From: Streptomyces hirsutus
GTDB taxonomy: Bacteria; Actinomycetota; Actinomycetes; Streptomycetales; Streptomycetaceae
DNA: 37,579 nucleotides
Direction: 5' to 3'
NCBI RefSeq assembly: GCF_001418415.1
Contig: NZ_LIQT01000001.1
Coordinates: forward strand, 1-37,579
Shown here: in pieces, positions 17,252 to 25,271 of the stretch
How the letters are laid out: each line of letters starts with the position of its first letter
How positions within the stretch are numbered: position 1 is the stretch's first letter
Made by a program: the position numbers and the translations under genes
The notes under the pieces: model-generated
What the model was told of the DNA's origin: nothing
The model's database searches: none
What the model saw: only the letters and a program-made list of their open reading frames with translations

Positions 17252-18529
17252 CTACCGGTCCTCGAAGCGGGCCCAGCCGTCCGGGGCCGCCAACTCCGAT
17301 TCGAGTGAGGCCAGATGGGCCCGGTTCGATGCCGTCGGCCGGGCCATGACCAGCGCCCGCCACACGTCCAGGTCCTCTTCGCCCCACGGCGCGGGGGCCC
17401 AGTCGGCCAGCAGGTCTGCGTCCGAGCGGGCGATCAGTGCCGCGCGCAGGCCGTCGGCGAGGCGGCGCCTGAGCCGTACGACCGCCGGTGCCCGGGAGGC
17501 GGGCAGCAGGGGGCCCGCGTAGGCGGCCAGGGCGGTGGTGACCGCGCCGGCCGCCAGCCGACGTTCGACGGCGGCGATGTCCGACTCCAGGGGTGCCGTG
17601 AGCCGGTAGGGGCACGACGCGAGCAGTCCCGGGCCGAGCACCTGACGCAGCCGGGCGAGCTCCGCGCGCAGCGTCACCGGTGTCACCGACTCGTCCTCGT
17701 ACAGGGCGCACAGCAGTTCGGCGCCGGTCAGGCCGTCGGGGCGCCGGGCCAGAAGGACGAGGATCTCGCTGTGCCGGCGACTGAGCCGGACACTGCGGCC
17801 GTCTGTCGTCAGTACGGCCTGGTCGCGCCCCAGTGTCGCCAGTCCGGGCCCACCGCCGTCCGGGCGTCTCGGGGCGAGCAGCGCCAACTGGGACTCCGCC
17901 GCGCGTGCAACGGCCTGTACGAAGCCCAGGCTGTGCGGATGCGCGAGGCCGTCCCCACCGGTGATGTCCACGGCACCGAGCAGCCGCCCCGTGTGCGGGT
18001 CGTGCGCGGGGGCCGCCGCGCACGTCCACGGCTGCACGCGCCGCACGAAGTGCTCGGCCGCGAACACCTGGACCGGACGGTCCACGGCGACCGCCGTGCC
18101 CGGCGCGTTCGTCCCGACCGCGCTCTCCGCCCACCGCGCGCCGGGCACGAAGTTCATCCGCCCCGCCTGTCGCAGCGTCGACGTGTGCCCCTCGACCCAC
18201 AGCAGCCTCCCGTGCGCGTCGCACACCGCCAGCAGATGCCGGCCGTCGGAGGCGAACGTGCCCATCAGCTCCCGGAACAGCGGCATCACATGAGCCAGCG
18301 GGTGCTCGGCGCGGCGGGCCCCGAGGTCGCCGTCCGTCAGTTCGACGTCGGCGGTACCGTCCGGGTGGACCCCGGCGCGCGCCGAGCGCCGCCACGAGTC
18401 GGCGACCACGCCGCGCACCGGGCGCGGCACCGTGCCGGCCTCGGTGAAGGTCTCGTGCGCCCGGTGCAGCACGCGTACGCACTCGGCAGGGTCGGCCCCC
18501 GGTTCCAGGGCCACCCAGGGATCGGTCAA
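17252..18529 (-). CDS. GAF-domain transcriptional regulator next to aldehyde dehydrogenase
   Basis: A 425-residue regulator starting MTDPWVALEPGADPAECVRV. The N-terminal part VRGVVADSWRRSARAGV is the start typical of AcoR-like activators. It is followed by a GAF sensory domain at about residues 80-220 (DAHGRLLWVEGHTSTL, GARWAESAVGTNAPGTAV, LLGAVDITGG). The sigma54-activating AAA domain of true AcoR is absent. Instead a winged-helix-like segment at about 250-340 (VRLSRRHSEILVLLARRPDG, LTGAELLCALYEDE, VTLRAELARLRQVLG) and a helical C-terminus follow. This GAF-wHTH form is common in streptomycetes beside ALDH genes. It is encoded immediately upstream of and on the same strand as the aldehyde dehydrogenase, so it is its likely regulator. 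No operator was identified in the 102-base gap. Confidence 0.85.
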   Translation of the reverse strand: MTDPWVALEPGADPAECVRVLHRAHETFTEAGTVPRPVRGVVADSWRRSARAGVHPDGTADVELTDGDLGARRAEHPLAHVMPLFRELMGTFASDGRHLLAVCDAHGRLLWVEGHTSTLRQAGRMNFVPGARWAESAVGTNAPGTAVAVDRPVQVFAAEHFVRRVQPWTCAAAPAHDPHTGRLLGAVDITGGDGLAHPHSLGFVQAVARAAESQLALLAPRRPDGGGPGLATLGRDQAVLTTDGRSVRLSRRHSEILVLLARRPDGLTGAELLCALYEDESVTPVTLRAELARLRQVLGPGLLASCPYRLTAPLESDIAAVERRLAAGAVTTALAAYAGPLLPASRAPAVVRLRRRLADGLRAALIARSDADLLADWAPAPWGEEDLDVWRALVMARPTASNRAHLASLESELAAPDGWARFEDR

Positions 18530-18710
18530 CGTGGCCTCCCGCAGGGCGATGCGCTGGGAACATCGTCGCCCGGGGGGTACGTGGCGACAACCGTTTCGAC
18601 GGGGGCGGTGGCCTCCCGCTGCCGTCGACCGGTTTTCCCGTACGCGTGTTCGTTGAACGGACGGTCACAACCGGTGACGGCCCTTGACGTGACGGCACCA
18701 TCTGATGACC

Positions 18711-18847
18711 GTCCGCTTCGCCATCCGGGACCAGATCACTGGCGCCACCGCCCCGCCCACCGCGGCCTGAGCCCGGGGCCGGAGCCCGGCCCCACCGCAC
18801 CCGACACGCCATCAGGCACTCCCACACTCAACAACGTGACAACGCCC
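18711..18847 (+). mobile_element. IS6-type right end, solo fragment B
   Basis: The fragment starts ATGACCGTCCGCTTCGCC (MTVRFAIRDQITG in translation, then a TGA). It continues through the 3' non-coding end to CAACAACGTGACAACGCCC. It carries only the last twenty or so codons of the IS6 transposase plus its right terminal repeat. The same block recurs at 6953-7093 and 33339-33482. Confidence 0.75.
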
Positions 18848-18964
18848 AAGCGGCTGCCGGAGGACGAGCTCAAGAAGACCGCGACGTTCTTCGACGGACT
18901 GCGACAGGACCAGGCCGACAACCTGGCCGCCGGTCTCTTCGGCATCTACACGTCCGTGAGATGC
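18848..18964 (+). pseudogene. 3' fragment of an unidentified gene cut by the IS6 end
   Basis: Directly after the IS6 right end the plus frame reads KRLPEDELKKTATFFDGLRQ and then DQADNLAAGLFGIYTSVRC. Nearly every third position is G or C, so this was coding sequence. There is no start; the family is unknown. The frame loses coding character after about 18964. Together with the IS6 fragment it fills most of the gap 18530-19069. Confidence 0.45.
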
Positions 18965-19069
18965 CCCCGTACGGCAATGAGGGCCGCTTACCGACACCCG
19001 GCCGAGCCCGTCGCCCACCCTCGCCCCGCTGGGGGACAGGAGGCCGCTGCCGTCGTGACGCCGCGGAGG

Positions 19070-19678
19070 TCAGGGGGCGGACTCGTCCGGGCCCGGGGTC
19101 GGTCTGTGGGCCATGGTCCGCTCGAGCCTCCGGTCGGGGACCAGCCACATCAGCGCGACGCCGGCATAGATCGCCACCGCGAGCCAGTCGTTCAGGAAGG
19201 ACAGGCCGATGCCGCTCGCGTACAGCAGCGGCGAGACCTTGCCCTTCAGGTCCCTCCCCACGGCGGTGGCGAGCAGGGACTCTTCACCCTGGTCCCGGGT
19301 GATCGTCTTCTGCAGTGTGTAGTAGGCCAGGGCAGCGGCGAGCAGGTCGATGCCGTACGCGGCCGTGGGGACGGCGGCGAAGTGGTTCTGGCCCATCCAG
19401 GCCGTGGTGAAGGGGATCAGGGAGAGCCAGAACAACAGGTGCAGGTTCGCCCACAGGATCAGCCCGTTCACCCGATCGGTCGCCTGCAGCATGTGGTGGT
19501 GGTTGTTCCAGTAAATGCCGAGGTAGACGAAGCTGAGCACGTAGGTCAGCAGCACCGGGAGCGCATCGTGCAGGGCCGCCCAAGTGGTGCCGTGCGGGGT
19601 GGGCAACTCGAGCACCATGACCGTGATCAGGATGGCGATGACTCCATCGCTGAACGCTTCCATCCGCTCGGTCGGCAT
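19070..19678 (-). CDS. TMEM175/DUF1211 family potassium channel-like membrane protein
   Basis: A 202-residue integral membrane protein starting MPTERMEAFSDGVIAILITV. The FSDGVIAI segment is the FSD signature that lines the pore of bacterial TMEM175 channels. About six hydrophobic spans follow, including LPVLLTYVLSFVYLGIYWNN, LHLLFWLSLIPFTTAWMG and WLAVAIYAGVALMWLV. The HHH in NNHHHMLQ is common in the family. Known bacterial TMEM175 proteins form tetrameric leak K+ channels, and this one should sit in the cytoplasmic membrane. The C-terminus is short and polar. No operon partner is evident: it lies between IS6 debris and an integrase-core transposase tail. Confidence 0.88.
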   Translation of the reverse strand: MPTERMEAFSDGVIAILITVMVLELPTPHGTTWAALHDALPVLLTYVLSFVYLGIYWNNHHHMLQATDRVNGLILWANLHLLFWLSLIPFTTAWMGQNHFAAVPTAAYGIDLLAAALAYYTLQKTITRDQGEESLLATAVGRDLKGKVSPLLYASGIGLSFLNDWLAVAIYAGVALMWLVPDRRLERTMAHRPTPGPDESAP

Positions 19679-19788
19679 GAGCCGAGGCTAATGGCGCACG
19701 GCTCCAGGCCGGTCACAGCGTCGACCCTCGGGGCGTCATCATCCGGACCGCGTACGCGCGTAGGTGCCGAATATCCCGTCCTCGCTGG

Positions 19789-19880
19789 TCAGGCTGTGTG
19801 TCGGTACTCGTGGATCACTCCGCCGAGGCGGTCGTGGCGGAGGATGTCGAGACGGGTGATCTCTAGGGGGCCAGTGATCG
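19789..19880 (-). pseudogene. Integrase-core transposase C-terminal tail (copy a)
   Basis: The minus strand reads RLDILRHDRLGGVIHEYRHT followed by Ala and a TGA at 19791-19789. RLGGVIxEYR-A-stop is the extreme C-terminus of integrase-core (rve) transposases. The same ending occurs at 30471 and 37303. Nothing of the catalytic domain remains here. Confidence 0.5.
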
Positions 19881-19914
19881 GTTCGGGGAGGGAACGCAGC
19901 GGTGCGGCGGCGCC

Positions 19915-20287
19915 GGTAGTCGATGATCACGGTGAGCAGTTTGAGGTAGGCGTGCTGTTCGTCCTTCTCGTCCTCGCCCGGGGCGGTGATCTGCTCCATC
20001 CAGGACTCCGGCAGGCCCTCACCGGCAAGGTGGGCGGTCAGGTGCGGCGGGCCGTGCGGGCGTCCAGCGCGGTACAGGAGAGGGGTGCGACGCCGTGGGG
20101 GTCGCGCAGGACGGGGTGGTCGGGCAGGGGCCCGACCGGGGGCGGATATCGAGGTGGTCGAGGGCGGCGGCGAGCACGACGGACGCGGGAGTGCCGGGTG
20201 GCAGGCGGTGCGCGGGGCGGCGGTGGCCGGTCAGGGCGCGCCTCCGGGCATCGAGGTCGTCGAAGGCGGGGGCCGGCGCCTTCTTCG
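19915..20287 (-). pseudogene. Broken gene of unknown function, two frameshifts
   Basis: Three consecutive minus-strand frames with coding-type third positions can be joined. The first reads AFDDLDARRRALTGHRRPAH and ASVVLAAALDHLDIRPR, the second PLPDHPVLRDPHGVAPLSC, the third HLTAHLAGEGLPESWMEQIT, EKDEQHAYLKLLTVIIDYRR. Two one-base frame changes, near 20120 and 20045, are needed. I do not recognise the product. It may have continued in either direction: the tandem-duplicate pseudogene lies just upstream and the transposase tail just downstream. Confidence 0.4.
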
Positions 20288-20292
20288 CCCGC

Positions 20293-20505
20293 TCACACGA
20301 TCACACGCACGTGCTGCTCGCAGATGCCGTTCACCTTCCACCCGGTCACCAAATCGGTGACGACCGGCGCGGCGTACTCGGCGCCCTGCCTGGGGGTGTC
20401 GGTGGTGCTCTTTCCCGCCGGCGATGGGAGTGGTCGCCGAGGGGGCGCCAGGGGGCGGAGCCGTGCGGCTCCGCCACCCGGTGCGCCCACGACCTCTCGG
20501 TGGCC
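20293..20505 (-). pseudogene. Degenerate tandem copy of the gene at 20561-20860
   Basis: Starting at ATG 20505 the frame reads MATERSWAHRVAEPHGSAPW and RPLGDH, matching MNTETDWAYRVFEPHGSEGW and RPYGND of the neighbouring gene. A frameshift follows within the HSHRR region; the shifted frame reads STTDTPRQGAEYAAPVVTDL, VTGWKVNGICEQHVRVIV and stops. That parallels SDSTEGARYAIGRIVGDLMT and HHAMHVRVFL. The C-terminal 25 residues are lost. The leader before the ATG is also duplicated, including a GGTGACAGG block. Confidence 0.7.
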
Positions 20506-20560
20506 ATCGGACCGAGCCTGTCACCGTGAGGAGCCTCATGCGCCGGAGATCACGCCGCGA

Positions 20561-20860
20561 TCACGCCGCGTCGATGTCCGACCGGGGCCGGACCTCCACG
20601 ATGAAGTCCGCCTCCCCCATGTCGCCCGCCTCGTCATGCCAGAGGAAGACCCGCACGTGCATCGCGTGATGGAGGCCGGCCCTCTCCCACTCGGTCATCA
20701 GATCGCCGACGATGCGGCCGATGGCGTACCTGGCGCCCTCGGTCGAGTCGGAGGCGGTGATCGCGCCCTGCCACCGTTCGGGGTCATTGCCGTAGGGGCG
20801 CCAGCCCTCGGAGCCGTGCGGCTCGAACACCCGGTACGCCCAGTCCGTCTCGGTGTTCAT
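20561..20860 (-). CDS. Small conserved-looking protein of unknown function (intact copy of a tandem pair)
   Basis: A 99-residue acidic protein starting MNTETDWAYRVFEPHGSEGW. The ATG at 20860 is preferred because the duplicated pseudogene copy keeps an ATG at the same alignment point, while spacing to an ATG 30 bases farther upstream differs by two bases between copies. The protein alternates strands and one amphipathic helix (STEGARYAIGRIVGDLMTEW) and ends MHVRVFLWHDEAGDMGEADF, IVEVRPRS. It has no membrane span or signal peptide. The layout is like small streptomycete proteins of unknown role. Upstream is an IS3 remnant. Confidence 0.7.
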   Translation of the reverse strand: MNTETDWAYRVFEPHGSEGWRPYGNDPERWQGAITASDSTEGARYAIGRIVGDLMTEWERAGLHHAMHVRVFLWHDEAGDMGEADFIVEVRPRSDIDAA

Positions 20861-20934
20861 AACATCGATCCTGTCACCGGGGAGTCCCATGCGCCGCACC
20901 GGATCCACCCACGCCGAGCGGCGGAAAAGCGAGC

Positions 20935-21290
20935 TGCCCCGAGTTTCGTAGAGTCCGCGATCGTATGACCAAGCGGTCTGCGGGGCTTCCTCCAGGCTCG
21001 CCCGGTACGCCTGCTCGTACTCGCCGGATGGGACGTAGCCCATGGCGGAGTGGAGTCGTTCACCGTTGTGCCCCGCGACCCACTGGAAAACGGCCCGCTC
21101 GACCTGGATGAACGAGGCCGGCGTCCTTCTTGATCTTCTGCCGCCACAGGGCCGTCTCCAGCGCGTCCAGCGGCAGGTCGGTGCGCATGTGGATGGCGGC
21201 CTGCCGGCCCACGATCCGACGCGAGTACGCGTCCAGGACGAGGGCGATGTAGACCCAGCCCGACCAGGTCTGCGAGCGCGACCAGGGCGG
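20935..21290 (-). pseudogene. IS3-family OrfB remnant with internal deletion
   Basis: On the minus strand TWSGWVYIALVLDAYSRRIV, GRQAAIHMRTDLPLDALETA and LWRQKIKKDAGLVH form part of the rve catalytic core around its first Asp. After LVH, at about 21105, the sequence jumps in another frame to VERAVFQWVAGHNGERLHSA and MGYVPSGEYEQAYRASLEEA, the C-terminal segment. The part carrying the second Asp and the Glu is deleted. The 5' part of OrfB and all of OrfA are absent, so this is a scar of an IS3 element. The OrfA remnant at 322-692 may be from a related element. Confidence 0.75.
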
Positions 21291-21423
21291 TGATCCGGGT
21301 CCTGCGATCCGATCGTGTACCCACCTCGGCCGGTTGCCCCGGTCGGCCCCGGTCACACCGTGCCGACCGCCGAAAACGGGGAACGTGCTCACCAGGGTTC
21401 GAAGCGACGAGGAGGAGGACATC

Positions 21424-22449
21424 ATGAGCCGCGACGAGGGGGCCGACGGCAACAGCGCCTACGGCCGGAAGGCGTTCAAGCGGTCGAGGGCCCACTTCGC
21501 GGACCGGATCACCGCGGACGGCAGGGACGGGTGGCCGGTGGAGGCAGGGCGCTACCGGCTCGTCGTCAGCCGTGCCTGCCCGTGGGCGAGCCGGGCACTG
21601 GTGTCCCGGCGGCTGCTCGGTCTGGAGGACGCACTGTCCCTGGCCGTCGCCGACCCGGTCCAGGACGACCGCAGCTGGCGCTTCACCCTGGACCCGGGCG
21701 GCCGTGATCCGGTTCTCGGCATCCGGTATCTGAGCGAGGCGTACGACCGGCGGGAGACGGACTACCCGGGTGGGGTGAGTGTCCCCGCGATCGTGGAGGT
21801 GGCCGGCGGGCAGCTGGTCACCAACGACTACCAGCAGATCACTCTCGACTTCGCCACCGAGTGGACGGCACTGCACCGCGCAGGCGCGCCCGACCTGTAT
21901 CCCGAGCAGCGGCGCGACGAGATCGACGCGGTGATGGCGGAGGTGTTCGACGATGTGAACAACGGGGTGTACCGGGCGGGCTTCGCCACCGGTCAGCAGG
22001 AGTACGAGGTGGCGTGCACGGGCGTGTTCCGGCGGCTCGAACTCCTGGCGCGGCGGCTGGCGGGGCAGCGGTACCTCGTCGGCGACACGATCACGGAGGC
22101 GGACATCCGGCTGTTCACCACGCTGGTGCGGTTCGATGCCGTCTATCACGGCCACTTCAAGTGCAACCGCTGGAAACTGACGGAGAACCGGGTGCTGTGG
22201 GCGTACGTCCGCGATCTCTACCAGACGCCCGGTTTCGGCGACACCGTCGACTTCGACCACATCAAACGGCACTACTACCAGGTTCACACCGGCATCAACC
22301 CGACCGGCATCGTGCCCTTGGGCCCCGATCTGTCCGGCTGGTCGGCCCCTCATCACCGCGAGGACCTGGGCGGCCGGCCGTTCGGCGACGGGACGCCGCC
22401 CGGGCCGGTCCGCGCGGACGGGGAGGCAGCCGCGCGGGGCCGCCCCTGA
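21424..22449 (+). CDS. Glutathionyl-hydroquinone reductase-like protein (Xi-class GST, YqjG/ECM4 family)
   Basis: A 341-residue protein starting at ATG 21424 after a GAGGAGGAGGA ribosome site. The thioredoxin-fold N-terminal domain has the family's active-site motif CPWA (Cys52-Pro53-Trp54) in SRACPWASRALV. The conserved VPAIVEVAGG...VTNDYQQI block binds the thiol cofactor. The C-terminal helical domain has GVYRAGFATGQQEYE, RYLVGDTITEADIRLFTTLV and RFDAVYHGHFKCNRWKL, all typical of the Xi class. Known members reduce glutathionyl-hydroquinones. Actinobacteria mostly make mycothiol rather than glutathione, so the physiological thiol is uncertain. The gene is followed by a truncated small gene and an IS6 element, and precedes no obvious partner. 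Confidence 0.92.
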   Translation: MSRDEGADGNSAYGRKAFKRSRAHFADRITADGRDGWPVEAGRYRLVVSRACPWASRALVSRRLLGLEDALSLAVADPVQDDRSWRFTLDPGGRDPVLGIRYLSEAYDRRETDYPGGVSVPAIVEVAGGQLVTNDYQQITLDFATEWTALHRAGAPDLYPEQRRDEIDAVMAEVFDDVNNGVYRAGFATGQQEYEVACTGVFRRLELLARRLAGQRYLVGDTITEADIRLFTTLVRFDAVYHGHFKCNRWKLTENRVLWAYVRDLYQTPGFGDTVDFDHIKRHYYQVHTGINPTGIVPLGPDLSGWSAPHHREDLGGRPFGDGTPPGPVRADGEAAARGRP

Positions 22450-22536
22450 CGCTCTGCCCCACCCAGGCACCGAACCGGTGCGCAGCCGATTCGACTGATC
22501 CATACGGAACCGACGCGACCGATCCGGGAGATCCAC

Positions 22537-22608
22537 GTGGCGAAGAAGAAGACCAAGAAGAGGCTGCTCCTGGCGTACAGGCCCATCGGGCACTGTCACG
22601 TTGACTGA
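22537..22608 (+). pseudogene. Lys-rich small protein gene cut by the IS6 element
   Basis: GTG at 22537, with GGGAG seven bases before it, starts VAKKKTKKRLLLAYRPIG. At 22588 the IS6 left end begins and supplies the last codons HCHVD and the stop. The very basic start suggests a small nucleic-acid-binding or structural protein, but the rest is lost. The gene lies just behind the GST-like gene and may have been co-transcribed with it. Confidence 0.5.
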
Positions 22609-23453
22609 CCGGATGGGATGATCTTCTGGTTGGTCATGCTGGGAGGGCGCATCCGTGGACAGCGCGTCGCCGTCGTACCAGGGACACCGGTACCCGGCGG
22701 AGATCATCGCGCACGCGGTGTGGCTTTACCACCGCTTCCCACTCTCCTTCCGCGAGGTCGAGGAGCTGCTGCTCACCCGCGGCGTGATCGTCTCCCACGG
22801 GACGATCCGGCAATGGTGCGCCCGGTTCGGGCCCGAGTACGCCGCCGGGCTCTGCGCTGCCACCGGTCGCGGGCCGGCGACACGTGGCACCTCGACGAGG
22901 TCTTCGTGAAGGTCAACGGGGTGCGGCGCTACCTGTGGCGCGCGGTCGATCAGGACGGCAACGTGCTGGACGTCCTGGTGCGGTCCCGGCGCGACGCGGC
23001 GGCCGTGAAGCGGTTCCCGGCCAAGCTGATGAAGAAGCAATGCCGGGTGCCCCGGGTACTGGTCACCGACAGGCTCCGCTCCTACGTCGTCGTCCACCGG
23101 GAGTTGATGCCCTCGGTCGAACACCGGCAGTCGAAGTACCTCAACACCCGGGCGGAGAACTCCCACCAGCCCACCCTTCAGCGCGAGCACGCGCTGAAGG
23201 GCTCCCGTTCCACCACCGGGACACAGCGGCTCCTGTCCGTGTTCAGCGCGACCTCACCGCACTTCAGGCCCCGACGCCACCGCCTCACCGCCCCTCAGTA
23301 CCACGCCGAGATGCACCGCCGCTTCGAGACCTGGCACCAGATCACCGGCAGCACCAGCCTGCCCACCGAGACCTGACACGGCCCCGGCACCCGGCCCCAC
23401 CACACCCTGTCACTCCATCAGCCAGACACACCATGGACAACTTGACAACGTCC
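22588..23453 (+). mobile_element. Full-length IS6-family element with both ends
   Basis: The left end is GGGCACTGTCACGTTGACTG. The right end, read in reverse, is GGACGTTGTCAAGTTGTCC, an imperfect partner. The element is about 866 bases, a normal size for IS6. The bases next to the two ends (GCCCATCG on the left, GAGCCCCG on the right) do not match, so no 8-bp target duplication is visible. It cuts one gene on the left and another on the right. Its transposase gene is frameshifted. Confidence 0.75.
22655..23376 (+). pseudogene. IS6-family transposase, frameshifted
   Basis: GTG at 22655 starts a frame reading MDSASPSYQGHRYPAEIIAH, then FREVEELLLTRGVIVSHGTI and RQWCARFGPEYA, the N-terminal HTH region. 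At about 22850 a CT duplication (GGGCTCTGCGC where GGGCTGCGC is expected) moves the frame. The second part reads GDTWHLDEVFVKVNGVRRYL, then VLVTDRLRSY, NTRAENSHQPT and the C-terminal RFETWHQITGSTSLPTET. All three catalytic residues (Asp, Asp, Glu) are kept, so only the frameshift inactivates it. If the shift were bypassed the enzyme could act; that is speculative. Confidence 0.85.
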
Positions 23454-23640
23454 GAGCCCCGCCAGTGCGTCCCCCTCCGGGGCCAGGGCCTCCACGAACT
23501 CCTCAATCGTCACCACCCGGCGTTCCAGCATCGCCCTCGCCTCGGCGAGTTCACCCTCGAGTCGTTCCACCAGTACCTGAGCGGCATTCCGCCGCTTCTC
23601 CAGCAACCCCGGCGGCGACGGCACCGCGCTCCCCGTTCGA
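23454..23640 (-). pseudogene. Coiled-coil gene fragment truncated by the IS6 right end
   Basis: The minus strand reads LLEKRRNAAQVLVERLEGEL and AEARAMLERRVVTIEEFVEA, then LAPEGDALAG, before entering the IS6 end at 23453. Third positions are coding-like and the segment is a long charged helix with heptad spacing. No start can be assigned; the sequence upstream of about 23640 loses coding character. The product is unknown. The rest of the gap to 23765 holds nothing I can support. Confidence 0.4.
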
Positions 23641-23765
23641 CCTCGACGATCAGACGCCACACCCTGCCGCAGAATCCTGCGAACCATGCCTGACCAGCGA
23701 AAAGTCATAGAAGAAGTTCGGATTGCGGATGACTTCTCAAGCCTTTTCCCCACCTGGCCATGGCC

Positions 23766-24680
23766 TCACCTGTCAGTGATCGGGGAGAGCCATGCCGTGT
23801 CCTCCGGGCCCGGCGCCTCGGGGCCGGGCCCGGGCAGTCGGCGGACCTCGCCCGTTCGCAGGGCGATCGTGGCCCGTGGCCGCATCGGTCCGTCGCCGCT
23901 GCGTGAGAGCAGGACGAGTTCCCAGACCGTCGCCGTCATCGCGTCGAGCCGGGTGGCGCATGCGGCGGTGACTCGCCGCGGGTCCCGGGTCCGGCCCAGG
24001 GACAGATGGGGGGTGAAATTCTTGGCGGGCCCACGACAGCGCGGGAACCGCTGCTGCAGTAGGCGCTGCAGGTCCGCCCACGGCGCCTTGCCTGCTGCCG
24101 TCGGGTCGAGCCACACGGTGAAGTACGCCCTGTGCCGGAAGGTACGCACCCCGTCCAGCCGGGCGGTGAAGACCGGCGTGTCGGCCGTCGCCGCGGCAAG
24201 CAGCGGGGCAGCCCGCTCGAAGTGGGACTCCGGCACGAAGCCGAAGAGCACATTGACGTGCGGCGGCCACCGGTGGATCTGCGGATCGTGCTCCCGGCGG
24301 ATGTCCTGGATCGGCGGCCACAGCTCCGCAGGCGGGATCCAGGCCACCGCCGTGCGGGCCGTCGGGGGCACATCGAGGACGCCGGCGGGCTCGCCCCTGC
24401 CGGGGCTCGTGTCGAAGCTCAGGGCCGCTTGCGGGTGCCGCACCTGGCCGGCATCCGACCTGTCGATGCGGTCCACGCCCGTGGCCCGGTCCCAGACCAG
24501 CTCGCCGTCCGCCTCGATGAACACCACCCGGTGCCACGGGATGTCGCCCCCGGGTACGAACGAGGGCAGCGGGACGCGTTCGAGGCCATCCCCGCGCCGG
24601 CGGATCCCCAGCACGAACCGGGCCGGATCGAACCTCGGGTCCCAGCGAACCCGGTGATAGATCTCTTCGCTGGTTCGCAT
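23766..24680 (-). CDS. Compact MJ1316 - 2H phosphoesterase RNA-repair paralogue
   Basis: A 304-residue protein starting [20 protein letters not shown] at ATG 24680 with AGGAGG four bases before. Residues 1 to about 80 are an MJ1316/DUF504 domain almost identical to that of the 947-residue repair protein ([20 protein letters not shown]). From about residue 105, [20 protein letters not shown] starts a 2H phosphoesterase with the HVN motif in [15 protein letters not shown] and HLS in [12 protein letters not shown], so both catalytic His positions are kept. The roughly 250-residue EEP domain between the two modules, and the C-terminal polymerase part, are missing; the modules are joined by a short linker. 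Inferred role: recognition and opening of 2',3'-cyclic phosphate RNA ends without polymerase or ligase. No ligase gene is adjacent. Flanked by IS debris, it looks like a duplicated and trimmed copy. Confidence 0.85.
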   Translation of the reverse strand: MRTSEEIYHRVRWDPRFDPARFVLGIRRRGDGLERVPLPSFVPGGDIPWHRVVFIEADGELVWDRATGVDRIDRSDAGQVRHPQAALSFDTSPGRGEPAGVLDVPPTARTAVAWIPPAELWPPIQDIRREHDPQIHRWPPHVNVLFGFVPESHFERAAPLLAAATADTPVFTARLDGVRTFRHRAYFTVWLDPTAAGKAPWADLQRLLQQRFPRCRGPAKNFTPHLSLGRTRDPRRVTAACATRLDAMTATVWELVLLSRSGDGPMRPRATIALRTGEVRRLPGPGPEAPGPEDTAWLSPITDR

Positions 24681-24744
24681 CACGCCTCCTCTCCCGCCTT
24701 CGCACCTTCTCTTCCTCCAGGGTGCCGCCCGTCCTGTCCTCGAC

Positions 24745-24770
24745 GGTTGTTCCGCTCGCACCGTCACGCA
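24745..24770. repeat. 26-bp exact repeat, copy 1
   Basis: GGTTGTTCCGCTCGCACCGT followed by CACGCA is identical to 31631-31656. Here it stands just upstream of the MJ1316-2H gene and near an IS5 end. In the other copy its 3' part is one arm of a perfect hairpin. It may be an IS terminal sequence. Confidence 0.7.
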
Positions 24771-24855
24771 GGGGAGTGTCTGATCAACGGCAAGGTCAAC
24801 GAGCTCGTGCACGGTTAGCGGTGAGACGTTGAAGAGGTCGGTGGGGCTTCTACGC

Positions 24856-25150
24856 TCACGTCTGCCAGGCCAGGATCTGGTCTGCGTTCTGCTGCTGGGA
24901 CAACAGGCCGGCGACGGCCTGGACGGTGTCGTCCATGTGCTCACGGCGGCCGAGGTGACGGGCCGGTGCCCACCAGTTCTTCAGGTGTGCGAAGGCATGT
25001 TCGCAGGCGGCTCGTTCTGCGGCGATCAGCTGGTTGACCTGCTTCTTCGCGGGCGGGAGCTTCTTTCCCCTGGGCTTCTCGTAGCCGGTGATGACCGCCG
25101 GGGCGCTGCTGTCGTCGCCACCACCGCCGAGGCCGACGAAGCCGAGGTCG
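24856..25150 (-). pseudogene. IS5-type (DDE_Tnp_4) transposase C-terminal fragment
   Basis: The minus strand reads DLGFVGLGGGGDDSSAPAVI, TGYEKPRGKKLPPAKKQVNQ and [20 protein letters not shown], then [20 protein letters not shown] and a TGA at 24858-24856. The ERAxCEHxFAHLKNW block carries the catalytic Glu of HARBI1-like IS5 transposases. The N-terminal and central parts are missing upstream of about 25150. The N-terminal fragment at 3042-3236 belongs to the same broad group. The bases between this stop and 24770 probably include the element's terminus. Confidence 0.7.
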
Positions 25151-25271
25151 GGCCAAGAACCCCCATCCGGACGTGTCAGACGATCTGCACTCCAGCCTCC
25201 CGCCCTCGACCAGCACAAGTACGCCACCGACCACCCACGCCAGCACCGCCGACCAGGGCGGATTCATGCTG

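Noticed and set aside
17315..20968. Plus-strand open frame of over 1200 codons
   Set aside because: It crosses the minus-strand GAF regulator, IS6 debris and TMEM175 as an antisense shadow; only a short piece at 18848-18964 has independent coding character.
20857..22707. 616-codon minus-strand open frame opposite the GST-like gene
   Set aside because: No recognisable motif; it runs through an IS3 remnant and an IS6 left end.
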